NCBI GenBank assembly: GCA_037178675.1
Contig: JAYMGJ010000201.1
Location: 1 to 51,027, forward strand
Reading direction: 5' to 3'
Source of the DNA: Scleroderma bovista
Lineage: Eukaryota; Basidiomycota; Agaricomycetes; Boletales; Sclerodermataceae
DNA length: 51,027 nt
Shown here: positions 1 to 12,335 of the stretch, piece by piece
How the letters are laid out: the number at the start of each line of letters is the position of its first letter
How positions within the stretch are numbered: the stretch's first letter is position 1
Position numbers and translations under genes: made by a program
The notes under the pieces: model-generated
What the model saw: the letters and a program-made list of their open reading frames with translations, nothing else
Told to the model about the DNA's origin: nothing
The model's database searches: none

Positions 1-3000
1 CAAGATGTAGGGATGTTGGTGGAATCCAAGGTATTCTTGTACTGGACCCATGTTGCGAGCTTCCCATACATTGAGGAATGCAGTTTTCTTCTTCTTGAGA
101 AGTTTGGCAGAATTTGACATAAGAAGTCCATCATCGATGTAGACGATAAACAGCATGATGCCTGATTTATCTTGGTAGATGTATACTCCAGGATCTGCTT
201 TGGAACATTTGAAGTTGAGCTTTAGGAGCGATTTGTGTAGCTCTTTGTTCCATGCTAGTGTGGCTTGCTTTAGGCCATATAGAGCACGCAGTGGACAATA
301 GACCTTGTTACTTGAACCTGGTACTTTGAAACCTTCGGGTTGCTCCATATAAATTTCTTCATCGAGTCACCCATATAAGAAGGCAGTCTTGACATCAAGA
401 CTTTCAATTTCCCAGTCATTTTGACACGCATAAGCCAAGAGCAGTTGTACTGTCTCAAAGTGTGTGACCAGTGAGAAGGTTTTGTTGTAGTCTTCACCAT
501 AGATTTGAGAAAAGCCTTTCGCAACCAAGCAGGCTTTAAATCTTCCATCCGATTTCTTTGTGAATACCCAGTGACATTTGACAGGTTTTCAATCTGGCGG
601 ACAATCCACCAAAGTCCATACATTTCTATCTTCGATAGACTTGATTTCTTCCTTGCATGCCTGTTCCCATTTCTTCTGTTCATCCAATGGATAATTTCGG
701 ATATCCTTGAAATGATAAGGAATACCCTTGAGCAGCTTTGCTGCCTGCTTTATAATGTAGTTGAGAATGTAGTGTTGACCTAGTTGAATCATAGTGTCAA
801 CATCACTGTTTGGAACTATGATGTCTTCCATTTCATTCTTGTCTTCATCCATTGATGGTAGTGGAACAGCGATAGGAGCCTCTTGAGGTTCTGCAGGTGC
901 AGGAGGATTTGGTCTTGTTTCGACCATAGGTTCTGTTCGAGGAATGATTGGAATTCCTCTTCCTAAGATTGTTCTAGTCCATTCTCATTCTTTTGCAATT
1001 TCTCGTTCTATATCCACAGGATTTCTCTGACCATAGACATTGTCTGGTCTCAGAGGTGGATTGCGAATGTGAGGGGGATTGTGACGGATTGGATTCAGTA
1101 TGTTTGGAATAATGACTTCAGGAATAAGGGAATCTCGGGCTTCTTGATCAAAATAAAAGAACTCTTGTGGTCTGGGTCATGGTGCCTCTGGAGGGTGTTC
1201 CCATGACTGAGTTCGTTCATTGAAAATGTATCTGAGTTCTTCTTCCAGATGTCTGTTATCAGAACTTGTTTGACCTCCCTGAGGAACTTGCAGGTCGTTG
1301 TCAGTGACTTCCTCTACTGTAGGTTTAGGGGGGCATTGAGTTGGACTTTGTGGTTTTGTGGTGTCACTTTTAGAATTATCACCTCTTGCATGACTCTCAT
1401 TTGGTTGATATGGGTCAATGGGTGGAAATTCCAGATTGTCGGGTGGAGGTTGGTGATTATTTTCATTGTTGTTACCTGTTGCTTCTTCTTCAGAAGGATG
1501 AATTGGTTCAGGTATATTGATTTTCTTCTTCAACTTTTCTTTGGGACAATTTGGGAATAAAATTTCAACCAATGTGGCAGTTGTTTCCACATAGATGGAT
1601 CTATTGTTCCGCAGGAAGCGGTAACCTTTTGTTCCTGGTTCATAACCATGGAATATCATTTCTTCGGCTTTTGGAGTAAGTTTGTCCTTTCGCTTGTCCT
1701 TAGGAATGTGGACATAAGCAAGACATCCGAATACTCGAAGGTAGGATATGTCAGGTTTCTTTTTGAACAGTAGTTCAACAGGTGTTTTCCAGCCAATGCG
1801 GTGCATTGGTGTCCTGTTATAAACATGGACTGCAGTGTCCAGAGCAAAGCTCCAAAGATTCTTCAGTAGACATGCTGCATGACGCATGGTTTCTTCTTTC
1901 TCGAGTAAGGTTCGATTGAACCTTTCTGCACGACCATTTTGTTGTGGATGATCCAAAACAGAGAGTTGTTGTTCTACCCCTTTGGAGGTGAGGAAGGTTT
2001 TAAATATGGTTGCCATAAATTCTCCTCCTCGATCAGAATGTACTTGTAGGAGTGAATGACCAGTTTGTTTCTCAGCCCAGGTTACCCAGGTAGAGAATGC
2101 GGTAGTGGTATCTGACTTCAACCACAAAAGACAAACAGTGCCATACCTAGCGTAATCATCAATGATCGTGAGACAGTACTTGTGTCGATTATAAGACAAG
2201 ACAGGGAACTCAACCAGGTCGCAGTGCACCATCTCAAGTATCTTGTCTGCTCGTTTATCGGAAGATGGAAAAGACCTTGAAGGCATCTTGCCAATCTGAC
2301 AATCAGGACAGAGTGGTGCCATCGTCAGTATGTCCAATTTCTCAATACCATTGGTAGTGCGAGTAGCATGCCGCATAGTTTGAGGGTTAGGATGACCTAG
2401 ACGACTATGCCATAGTTCATAGTTGTTGAATTTATTTGTAACGGTGGCACATTGCACCGTTGAAATGGATTTTATGTCCAAATCTATGAGAAGTCCAAGA
2501 GCTCCAGTCTGATGTATCGGTTTCCCATAAAACCAATGGAGATTGTTCCTTGGAATTAACCTAGTCCCTTCCAAGAAGACTTCATTACATGAATCAAAGA
2601 CACGAGTTATCTTTGCGTCAGCATAGAGCTTCATTTTGAGCTTCGTGGTTAGCCACTGAAGTGAGCAAATACGCTTATCTCCAGATGGAGAATAGTAGAT
2701 GTGTCGAAGATAGATTTCTTTTTGTACATTGCCAACTTTAGCTTTGAAGGCAACTGTACCTATGCCTAAAAACTGAATTACTTCAGTGCCAGCAGTACCC
2801 ACATTTATAGGCTTTTGAAGTTCCTTGTATGTTAGGAAATCATCATGATATGGAGTGGAATGATCAGTTGCACCGGAATCCATCAACCATAGTCCTGTTA
2901 AATGTTTGTGCTTGGGGCAGTGAGATTCAGCTTTTTGTCCTGAGTGAGGAGATGTTGAGCAAAGACACCTTTCATCACTCTCCTTAGAGGTGCACAAGGT

Positions 3001-4209
3001 ATAACAGTCAAAGCTCTCATCGTTATATTGGTCACAAACAAAACCATCATCACAATACTTTATGGTCCCGTCATCGGGAGTCCGTGGTCTCGTAGCTAGT
3101 CTACATGCATATTCCTCATCATCCCTTTTCTTTTTTGCCAGGTCATTACACACAGAACGTAATACTGACTCTGCAGCAAGTTGGGATGGAGTGAGCATGG
3201 ACCAGCCTGTCTCAGAAATATTAGAGATGGACCCAGCATCAGAATCATCATCAGAGTCTAGCTCGACGATTTGTGCGGTTTGTTCTGCAGCGTTTTGACA
3301 CTGCTTGCCTTTACCCTTGTAAGGCTGTTTTCCTTTTCCTTTCTTCCCTCCTCCTTTCCCTTTTCCACCACCCTGATTCTTTGGCGGGAACGTAGAAGGG
3401 CCTGCGGCGGCGTTAGGAGTGAACATCTTTTTATAGTCATCACGGTGATCCGCGGTATTGTGATGTCCAGAACACTTCTTGCATCTCGGGCGAGAAGGTC
3501 CTACTTGTGCATTTTGTTCCTTCTTGATGGTCGGCATTATAGATTTGTTGGACTTCCTGGACCATTCTTCCATTATTTTCAGAAGAACCACATCAAAGGT
3601 GAGGTGTTGAATGCCCACAGCAATTTGAGTGGCAGTTGGGTTGACCAATAAGGTGGCCAGAAGTGTGGAAGCGAAGCCTTGCCACTCATTTGGTAAGGCA
3701 CCAAGAAGAAGCATTGCTTGAGCGGAGTCGGGGAGAGTGAGGCCATTAGAGGCCAAGTAACCAATCATTGACTGCATTTGGTGTACAGCTGGAGTGGGAT
3801 CCTGATTCCCTGGAATTATCATCTGCGTGAGACGTTTGAACTCAACAAAGACACCGGCAGCGCCAGGAGTCCCATAAGAAGTGTTGAGTGCTTCCCAAAC
3901 AGTGTGGGGTTCGTTCTCATTCATCAGATTCTGTCTGATGAGTGCAGACGTGTAGTATGTGATCGTACCGAGGGCTTTATCCCGATTGGTTTCATCAGTG
4001 GCTTGTTGCTCGGCGGTTGCACCGGCTTGTCCAGCAACGACAGCAGCTACTTGATGATGCACATAGCACCAGACTCCCATGACTTGCAAAAGCGACTTCA
4101 TGGTGGACTTCCATTCCAAATAATTGGATGTGCCAGTGAGAATGGGTGTGGTCTTCTTCATGTCACCAGTGTTTCCAGACATAATGATTCTAGTATATTC
4201 AGAAATCAA
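1..4209 (-). pseudogene. Ty1/copia Gag-Pol polyprotein, 3' end outside window, four in-frame TGA stops
   Basis: One reading frame stays open on the minus strand from 4209 to base 1, broken only by TGA codons at 1177-1179, 985-987, 589-591 and 367-369. Order of domains: UBN2-type Gag (about residues 20-220), a degenerate zinc knuckle (CKKC..HH..H), aspartic protease with DSGATDHS, GAG-pre-integrase (LWHSRLGHP) and integrase core (SDRGGEF, then HPQQNGRAERF). After the first TGA comes reverse transcriptase with WVFTKKSDG, VAKGFSQ and the catalytic YIDD at about 135-147. RNase H and the 3' LTR lie beyond base 1. A second in-frame Met, MSGNTGDMKK, is ten codons inside and is an equally good start. 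Without frameshifts or deletions, the element is young but nonfunctional as read. The family is certain from motif order; a host gene is excluded. Confidence 0.93.
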
Positions 4210-4234
4210 AAAGATTTAGTAAAATCAGTTCCGG

Positions 4235-5220
4235 TGTGAGTCAAAGTGTGGATTTGGGTCGGAGTAATAACCCAAACACAACACCAACAAAGGACTACGA
4301 AAATGTGTGAGTGGTGGTTTTGTTGGAGTTATAAACAGACTGTTATGGTTTGTTTACTTACTTACATAAGCATAAAGCGCACATACAGTAGAGTCTAGTA
4401 TTACCATAGTCCCTCAGTAGCTTGCCAGCATACTGAGAGTGAGTACCATCTACTAACCACCACATACACTTACTAATACCTTGTAGTTATCCTACAGGTA
4501 CATACTAATATATAGTAGCTTGCCAGCATACTGAGGTTACCCTACAGGTCTCCTCCTTTTCCCTTCCTTAGGCTAGACCTTCCCTGTGCAGACCACCACC
4601 TTTCTATAGGTTTACCTCTGCAGTGTCCAGAGAAGATGTGCTGAGGAGGGGGGAAGGGGATCTACACCAACAGGGTGATGCAGACGATGATGCAGGATAC
4701 TCCTGGGGTACAGGAGCAATAGATGACAATGGGGATAGAGGTCTGAACTCTTCCTAAAGCCTAGGAAGTGTCAAAGCGGGGATTGGGCTGACAGAGACTG
4801 AAATAGCAATACTACACCTAGAGGTTGGTGCAGCAAAGGGGCAGAGATGCCTCTGATGTCCAGAGGCAAGGAAGATAGACTGGTATGAAGCCTAGACTCC
4901 TCTTGAGCCTAGTAAAAAGAATAGATCTTGAATAACTTGGATAAACTTGACAATATTGAGCCTTTAGACCTTCACTGAAGCCTACAAGGACTCAAGGACT
5001 GAAGGGATACTGATTGAGAGAGTCTGAGAAAGGGATAATTTTGTGCAATTGGGTCTCTTCTCACTGGGCTGAGCCCAGGGGTTTAAATACATGGGGGGGC
5101 ACAGCATTAAAGTACAAAAAGAGAAGGGAGTAAGCAGAATTTGTCAAGGATTGGTAAGGGATTGGTAAGAGCTTTGTAAGGGGTTTGTAAACGATCAGTA
5201 AGCAAGGGATAAGCAGGAAT
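4235..5220 (-). repeat. 5' LTR of the copia element at 1-4209
   Basis: The left edge TGTGAGTCAAAG (4235) is also the left edge of a second copy at 31039, and the two stay alignable to about 5220. This fixes the inner LTR boundary just upstream of the Gag start. The outer (right) boundary is uncertain because the copies diverge after the shared AAGCAGGAAT. A TATTTAAA-type box read on the minus strand near 5080-5092 is a plausible LTR promoter. I see no convincing tRNA primer-binding site beside 4234. Relative to the 31039 copy, this one has about 290 extra bases at 4321-4608. Confidence 0.8.
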
Positions 5221-5369
5221 ATGGAGGTCGGGACTGTCGCGCTAAGACAGAAGCCAGCCATTGACCATATATAGTCAACTTTCACACCAGGACTCCAGAT
5301 ACTGCGTGATGTAGGATGTGACACTTGCCTTCAATGAGTGCGCACTGGCATGTAACAGAGGATGGAGGA

Positions 5370-5440
5370 TGTAATGACAACGACAAACAAAAGGACAACG
5401 ACAAATGAAACGACAATGACAAACAATAAATTGAGAATAT
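5370..5440. repeat. Short ACGACAA-type tandem repeat
   Basis: Four to five imperfect copies of a 10-14 base unit based on AACGACAAAC lie between the copia LTR and the end of the integrase-like gene. No function is evident. Confidence 0.5.
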
Positions 5441-5457
5441 TAGTATGATCAGCAAGA

Positions 5458-7430
5458 TCATTCATTGTCTTCCGCGTCCTCTGTATCAGAAAACTCCCAA
5501 ATTACCAAACCATCGTGATCAACTGCAATAATGCCATCATTGTCCGTTTCAACCGAACTACTTCCATTGTCATTGTCGTCAATAGTGTTTAAGCAATGTA
5601 TATGTTCGGGGCCTGTGGGAAGGAAGGGATTAATGCTAAGTAGTCTAACTGGTTGTACTCACCAAGCCCAAGCCCACCATGCACACCACCCATATAGTAT
5701 GTACCATCGCGTGCCTCAACCATAGGCAAGTCTTTGTGATCCACTAGTAGGGGTAGTAGTAGGCCCCTGTTGTCAGTGTCAATAGTAGTAACGGTGACCA
5801 TTTGAGGTAAGGCATCTAAGACCCTTAATGCGCCAAACAACTGTAGATAGACTTCCCACACGGACTGTCGTGTGACTGCAGGTTGACCCAAGTTGTTATA
5901 AACACGATTGATGGCTTCGCCAAAGGGACCTGGGACTAGGTCGAAGACAGGATGAGCTGAGTTGATGTAAGTCTCCCTGACGTGATCGAGTGCAGCCTCC
6001 TTGCATTTAACCTGGGTGGGATTTAAATGAGAAGCCTATCAGAACCAATATGAACTGTTTACCTTGAAATCAAGTGCCCCAAAATCTTCAGGCAACTGGA
6101 ATATATGATTTGCAATGCCTTGAGGAAGGACCTGGCCGCCAACTTATGTCAGAGTACGAGATGACAGACAGCTGCTCGAGGAACTTGCCTTATTTTGGTC
6201 ATGGCGTTTGGCAGTGTTATTGATGCGATCTTGGTACACATTTAGCTCTTGCTGCAGCCAAGGGATGAAAACCCAACGGAATATCATTCTATAGTCATTT
6301 ATTGTGAGAGATATACTACACAATGAGAGATAATAGGCGAAAATAAAACTTACACTTGAAAAGTATTGTCAGTGTCATACCAGCCTGAGGTTACACCGTG
6401 GTCAAGGATATTTTCGAACCCAGGAGTGAACCGTCGTCGAAGTTGAGACCATGTTATCTCAGGCTTGACATTCTTTTTTTCACACATCCACCAATGCTGG
6501 AGTGTTCTGTGTAAAGTCGGGTCATGCCATTGTCGGCGCATTTGCAATGCCGAAGTTTTCTGTCCCTGGATTGCTTTGAGTCACCAATGGAATGTCTGCA
6601 AGCCAGTTGAGTTTTTTCGTTTAAATGTTACACAGACCTACATTGTAGTTCTTCTACCACATCGAGATAGTAGCTAAGTATGAGCTGGGGATTCCTGTTA
6701 GAATGCCAAACCCGGATCCACATGATTCAGCCAGAAAATGGCTCGATGCCTGTGTGCAAACCTAGGCCAAACCTTAACCACTTGTCGTGTTGATCAATAG
6801 CCCACAGATCATTCACTCCAGCTGACCAAAAGTGACGTCTCTGGAGCCGGTGAGCTTTACGTTGAAGAACAAGGTTGGGTTCGTAAGTTGCAAAGTATGA
6901 CATCACCACACTGCTGTGCTTCAAACTTAGCCAGCACGGACTGTAGAATTAGAAATAAGATATATTTACCGTGCAACACTCATGTTGTGTTCATGGAATA
7001 ACAAGTTTACCATCTCCCGGGAACCAGCATTTGGATACATAACACGCAGGTTTATCATGGCATCCCAAATGGTTTCAACTGTATGACCTTGCTGCCGAGT
7101 CCGCTGGAGTCCCAGAGTCTTACAGATCTCATGAAATTTGGTCATACTAATATGATATGAGGTCAGATACTTTAATGTTATATAATGACCTACCCAAGCC
7201 CATACTGCATTGTGTCCATATGTTTTTGGACCTTTTCAAGCATCTCCTTATTGGACAGGCACATTTTCCACAGCTGAAGGATATGTGGCATGATTTCCTC
7301 CAGTGGAGCTGCAAGATGTTTAGTTGCAACTACAGATAGTATTGCATAGGTGGTATCACATACGATTGGGCTTGTTCTGGTTTGGCATTGCAACTTGCCT
7401 GCTGGGAGTCACTAGTCTGGAGGACAGGCA
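5458..7430 (-). pseudogene. rve-like integrase-core protein, spliced and decayed
   Basis: Minus-strand exons assemble into a protein resembling the integrase-core family that is multicopy in basidiomycetes. In order: N-terminal helical part (KVQKHMDTMQYGLG), then GLQRTRQQGHTVETIWDAM and YPNAGSREMVNLLFHEH (7040-7150), the core WSAGVNDLWAIDQHDKW...GIEPFSG (6727-6850), IPLVTQSNPGTENFG (about 6590), GFENILDHGV, and a C-terminal LPMVEARDGTYYMGGVHGG ending in an acidic tail that stops at 5458. Introns with GT-AG ends are visible, for example 5613-5662 and one ending near 6950. Lesions: TGA where the core expects Trp right after PFSG (about 6724), and a frameshift near 6900 before the YFATYEPN segment. 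The start is not resolved. It is probably a domesticated or transposon-borne DDE recombinase remnant; family membership is from memory of the motifs. Confidence 0.75.
5613..5662 (-). other. Intron in the integrase-like gene
   Basis: A 50-nt GTGAGT...CCCACAG intron. Splicing it joins GLGLG to PEHIHCLNTIDDND and keeps the frame open to the stop at 5458; unspliced, the frame stops at 5589. Confidence 0.7.
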
Positions 7431-7514
7431 GGACCTTTAAACTTGGAAATGGAGTGGACCATGTACTTATTTGAAATTTGCAGCCAGCGTCCCAAGAGAT
7501 GACATCATGTTTTG

Positions 7515-7722
7515 AATGTGTTATGTGTCACTGAACTGATTGAGTACAGAAGTCTCCTGTTTGACAATTTTATGCATGAGATCACAATGTGTATTGAGGG
7601 GACACAAGCGATGGGTTAACCTCAAGGCCTTATCATTTCAAACACACAAAGGAATTTAAAATCCACGATCACAATGTGTTATGCTTCGCTGGACTGATTG
7701 AGTACAGAAGTCTCCTGTCTGA
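7515..7722. repeat. Direct repeat pair, about 50 bp each, 158 bp apart
   Basis: Copies at about 7515-7564 and 7673-7722 share ACTGATTGAGTACAGAAG plus flanking bases. A second pair lies at about 7970-8013 and 8036-8088 (GGTAATGCTAATT ... GGTCCGAAAGA). The stretch 7430-8186 otherwise shows no convincing coding sequence; short open frames in it look spurious. Confidence 0.6.
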
Positions 7723-8186
7723 AAACCTTACATGTGGAACCACAACTTGAACGTCTCTTCTCTGGACTTGAGCAGCAAGGTTTTCCCCTTAAGGCCATAC
7801 TATTGTTTCAAACACAGAAACATGATTGTTCCATCACAGTTCTGCAAAATACCAAGTATGTATGCCATATCAGCTTCTTGACTTTAATAGTATGAGCCTC
7901 TCTAAAATTCACTGACAGATAAAAACCATGTGCCAATGATAAGGTCCACGTGTTGTGGGGTAATGAAAGGTAATGCTAATTTGACAGATAACTGGTCCGA
8001 AAGACAGGATTCTGCACGTCCCAGCGGTGCAGAAAGGGTAATGCTAATTCACATAATTTGGCAGATAATCGGTCCGAAAGAAAGGATCCCACACATCCCC
8101 ACCCATGAAGAGGTGGATAGCTGCAACTCACAGAGCTAGGCAGGCATCAGAGCACAGAGATTGAAGGAATATTTCAAAAATGCTTG

Positions 8187-8194
8187 TATATAAG
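8187..8194 (+). promoter_or_regulatory. TATA box of the gene starting at 8248
   Basis: TATATAAG sits 54 bases before the ATG at 8248, followed by a pyrimidine-rich leader. Confidence 0.55.
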
Positions 8195-8247
8195 ATCATA
8201 CACTCCAGTCTCTCTTGCTGCACCTCTGACTCCCCACCCCTTTCCTC

Positions 8248-9381
8248 ATGCCAGAATTACTACATGAATTGGTCTCACAGTATACGGAAGATGCCATCGC
8301 CAACGAAGATAGGGTTTGTGATTGCCCTGCCTGTAGAGCTCCAATCCGGAAGGGGAAGCCCTGTCATTACATTGCCACAGTCAACCCTGGCCAAACTGGG
8401 CGCCAAGTTTGTGGAGTGTGTCTAGGTCATTACCAGAAGAAGGCTGCCACACATGTTCGCCCAACCGGTAACTATCTTTTGTCTGGAGTCTGGACAAGTT
8501 GGCTTACATAAGTAACTTTGAATGCAGGCAGATGTGTGCAGCCCATTCCCGCACAACCTCAAATTGAATTGCGATCCAGTCGAACACCTCTTCCTGATAA
8601 ACGTGCAATCGCTCAGTCCGTCAACATTGCACAGAGGAAAGGTATGACACCAGTATTACTGTGATAATTCATGGTTGACCAGTTGGCATATCATGTGGTA
8701 GCTGGACCCCATCCACCTCCACCTGTCATCACCATGGGTGGTAGTACTGGCCCAGTGCTTGCTCCTCCTGCAGGTTACTATATACCATTTTCACAAAATC
8801 CTGGGATCAGCCCTGATATTCAGATCCCTTCATCATGGCAAAACCACAGTGTATCAAATGTGCAGGCAGGGTTGTCAATACCCAACTCAGGTTATTTTTC
8901 TTTCTATAGTGTTCACATTGCAGAATGTCCACTCATCAATGCCCAATTGAATCAGGTTATTCATCTTCGCATGGTGCTTATGCTGCAGAGCGTCAGCGCT
9001 GGGCCCAAATGGCATATGCACCTCCCCCCATGGAGATAATTTCCTTGGAGATTACAGCAGTCCACGAGGGGGGACCATGCCGCAAGATCCATGGCACAAT
9101 GATTGGGGTAAAGTACTTTTTCCTGCAGCGTTAAATTCATACTAACGCTTCATCGGTCAACTAGAGTATATGCAAAGGTAAAAAGGATATTGATGCACGC
9201 ATTGATGCACCCAGACTTATCAAGATTGCCCTGGACACCGTTCTGCCCAAACTTCAACTATATGGTGGCACATTTATCTGGCGACCGGACGAGTTTATTG
9301 TTTGCGATTCAAAATGGGTAGACCTTGCTACTCACCCCACTAATGTCCTGTATTTCTACAATCAGTGCCTACAAGCCTCAC
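8248..9381 (+). pseudogene. Cys-rich protein, spliced, 3' end lost to an LTR; possibly an alpha-kinase-family N-terminal region
   Basis: Exon 1 (8248-8467) encodes MPELLHELVSQYTED followed by a zinc-ribbon-like block CPAC-x28-CGVC. Splicing to 8528-8641 and then to 8702 keeps phase and gives a Pro-rich linker. The later exon 9166-9381 encodes SICKGKKDIDARIDAP, TFIWRPDEFIVCDSKWVDL and a YFYNQCLQ end. Joins between about 8850 and 8960 do not resolve into one clean frame. The open frame runs straight into the gypsy LTR at 9382, so the C-terminal part is gone. I recall a similar N-terminal architecture in expanded basidiomycete alpha-type kinases, but no kinase residues remain here, so the function is tentative. 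If intact it would be the only host-like gene in this part of the window. Confidence 0.5.
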
Positions 9382-10020
9382 TGTCAAGTCCGGGTCTACT
9401 CTGGTAGGGGGTCTGGTCAAGTCCGGATGAAAGCGGTCGAAGGAGGAGGGCAGATGCTGGACAAGAGATTAGTCCGGCTGGAGTTGGTGACCGATTGGGT
9501 TCAACGACTAAGGACAACGAGCGTTGACCCCTTGCGTAGGTTCCGGTCAAGGGAAGGAGACGGAGATGGAGACAGAGGTGGACGAGAACAGGAGTAGTGA
9601 CTTATGTTGATTTCAGACTGAGGTCTACAAGGTAAACTAGAGGGTACTTATACTAAGTAGAAACTAGGGTCGAGTACATACGGTGACAAGTAAACAACCT
9701 AATAGCGGACAAGGGATGACTGGAGTTAGGACTAGGTCAGGTCCGGTGAAAATAAAGTCAGGACCGGGTAAAATAAATCAGGTCCGGTGAAAATGCTACA
9801 AGGTATAGGATATATCGAGTTCATGGAGAACTCACGTCAAGGCAGGGTAGACGGCGAGGTGTAGTAAGAGCGAATGGAGTATAGACCAAGGGTCGTAGTT
9901 AGCGGAAGGTTATCTGTGCGACCGTGACCGGAGTAACCAAGAATGACTGGAGTTGAGCTATGGGGCTGCAATGCGACCGGAGTAACCAGATAAGATCCGG
10001 AGTTGGACATGGTCGTAACA
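9382..10020 (-). repeat. Gypsy LTR (3' LTR of a truncated minus-strand element)
   Basis: On the minus strand the LTR starts TGTTACGACC at 10020 and ends GGACTTGACA at 9382. A G-rich polypurine tract (AAAAGGGGGA) lies immediately outside the 10020 edge, so this is the 3' LTR. Bases 9382-9645 match the LTR piece at 23904-24153. No 5-bp duplication is seen (CTCAC against GTATC), so the rest of the element was lost by rearrangement. Confidence 0.75.
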
Positions 10021-10130
10021 GTATCCCCCTTTTAGGGGCCAAACCCATGAGGCCCCAATGAGGCTGTCGTGTGGTCGCCTAGAACAATGCGGAGTCCAGA
10101 CATCAGCAAGGTGACAATTTCTCTGACAGC
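10021..10130 (-). mobile_element. Remnant of gypsy 3' internal region with polypurine tract
   Basis: About 110 bases of element sequence lie between the LTR and the start of the satellite. It carries the polypurine tract and, next to the satellite, the 19-mer AATTGTCACCTTGCTGATG read on the minus strand. Confidence 0.6.
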
Positions 10131-11800
10131 ACTTAGGTGTCTTAACAGTCTGAAATGGTCTGACATGACTTAACAGTCTGGGAGCATCTGGGATCAGACT
10201 GGGAGTTCTGGAATCAGACATTTAAGACCACTCCAGAGCAGTCAGAGAAGTCAGACCCCCAGACAGTAAGTCAGTCAGACACTTAAGACCACCCAGACCA
10301 GTCAGACCAGTCAGACCCCCCAGACCATAAGTCAGTCAGACATTTAAGACCACTTCAGACCAATCAGACCCCTCAGACAGTAAGTCAGTCAGACATTTAA
10401 GACCAGTACAGACCAGTCAGACCACCCAGACAGTAAGTCAGCCAGACACTTAAGACCACCTAGACCACCCAGACCACCCAGACCCCTCAGACAGTAAGTT
10501 CATCAGACACTTAAGACTACCCAGACCACCCAGACCCCTCAAACAGTAAGTTAGTCGGACACTTAAGACCACCCAGACCACCCAGACCACTCAGATCCCC
10601 AGACAGTAAGTTAGTCAGACACTTAAGACCACCCAGACCATCCAGAGCAGTTAGACCCCTCAGACAGTAAGTCAGTCAGACCACCCAGACCATCCAGACC
10701 CTTCAGACAATAAGTTAGTCAGACACTTAAGACCACCCAGACCACCCAGACTGCCTAGAGTTCTAGACAGTAATTCAGTCAGACAACTAAGACAACTCCA
10801 GATCAGTCAGATCAGTCAGACCTTCCAGACAGTAAGGCAGTCAGACATTTAAGACCTGCCAGACCAGTTAGACCAGTCAGACTGATCAGACCCACCAGAC
10901 AGTCAGACCATTCAGACACTTCAGACCAGTCAGACCAGTCAGAAGTGGCCAGACACACCAGACAGTCAGGCCAGTCAGACACTTCAGGCAACTCCAAACC
11001 AGTCAGAGCAATCAGAGCATCAAACCCCTCAGATAGTCAGAGCAGTCAGACACTTCAGACTGCTCCAGACCAGTCAGAGGGGTCAGAGAGGTCAGACCCA
11101 CCAGACAGTCAGGCCAGTCAGATACTTCAGGCCAATCCAGATTAGTCAGAGTGGTTAGAGTTGTCAGACATTCTAGGCAGTCAGACCAGTCAGACACTTC
11201 AGACTGCTCCAGACCAGTCAGTGGTCAGAGTGATCAGACCCACCAGACAGTCAGGTGAGTCAGACAGTCCAGACAGCTCCAGACCAGTCAGAGTGGTCAG
11301 ACAAATCAGCCTAGTCAGACATTTAAGACCCTGCCAGACATATTAGACTAGTCAGATTAATCAGAACCCCCAGACAGTCAGACCAGTCAGACACTTCAGA
11401 TCATTCCAGACCAGTCCAACCAGTCAGAGTAATCAGACCCTCCCAGGGTGTTAGACTGTCAGATAGTCCAGACCAGCCAGAGCAGCAGAGTGGTCAGACC
11501 CCCTCAGGGTGTCAGACTGTCAGACCCACCAGACAGTCAGACCAGTAAGGCTGTCAGATAGATAAGAGTATTTAGAGTAACCAGCACAATCAGGCCCCCA
11601 GATAATAAATCACTCAGAAAATTAAGACCACTCAGACATATCAGAGCAGTTAGACTCGGGCCCAGACAATAGCAAGTCAGTCAAACAGTTAAGAATACTT
11701 CAGACTAATCAGGCCAATTAGACCACCCAGACCATCAGACCATCAGACAGTCCATAGGAGTCATAGTGGTCAGACCTGCCAGACCATGACAGAAAATTAT
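10130..11800. repeat. CAGACCAGT-based satellite array, forward orientation
   Basis: About 1.7 kb built from a roughly 10-bp core (CAGACCAGTC / CAGACCACCC), organised over most of 10210-10860 into higher-order units of about 50-65 bp. Each higher-order unit contains CAGTAAGTCAGTCAGACAC and TTAAGACCACC. Open frames here are composition artefacts. Confidence 0.9.
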
Positions 11801-12335
11801 TTTCTTTATTGCAATGCACATTGCGATGGATGAAAATTGTAATTGTAATGAGAACTTTAACATTGCAAACTGGGTTTTAATTTTGGCATTGCAACTGCTT
11901 GCAATGCATTGAAATTTATTTATAAATTTTCCGACACAATCTGAAAATGTAACTAACAGAGAAAACCTAATAGTGAATCATTGTTGTTGTTGTGTCTTGA
12001 GAACAAGCAATAGTGTAATAATATATTCATGTAACTTGGGGGTCCCTGTTGTCATTTGGGCATGGGTCCTGAGGGCACTGCCACTAGAGTGGTGGCCAAT
12101 GGCATAGGCATTGCTCTAGATGAGAAAATTAGGGCCATACAAATGCAGAGGATAGGAACAAAGGATTAATACCCATTCATCCCTGCCTGTGAACACCACC
12201 AAAGCTGTCCACATGTTCACACTGGTCCCAGTGTCAGTAGTATTGTAGCAATAACATGTCAATAAAAAAAAGAGTCATTAAAACAAATAATTTTCATTAT
12301 ATCAAGGTGTGACATAGACTAAATACTATACTAAA
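11800..12335. other. AT-rich non-coding spacer
   Basis: Contains several TTGCAATG / CATTGCAA words at 11810-11910, some in inverted orientation, as in decayed short TIR elements, but I cannot define ends. No gene is seen. Confidence 0.4.

Noticed and set aside
270..683. 137-codon frame antisense-phase to the copia RT
   Set aside because: It is a shadow frame; the RT motifs are in the frame continuing from 4209.
367..1179. TGA read as an amino acid (recoding) in the copia polyprotein
   Set aside because: A nuclear basidiomycete genome uses the standard code, no recoding signal is visible and other genes here end at TGA. CGA decay explains it better.
5061..5324. 87-codon minus ORF and its relative at 31570-31785
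   Set aside because: Both lie within copies of the same LTR and are conserved only because the LTR is; no coding signature.
10812..11346. Open frames in the CAGACC satellite
   Set aside because: Repeat-derived (SDQSDQ, TGLTGL); shift frame with unit-length variation and match the array period only.
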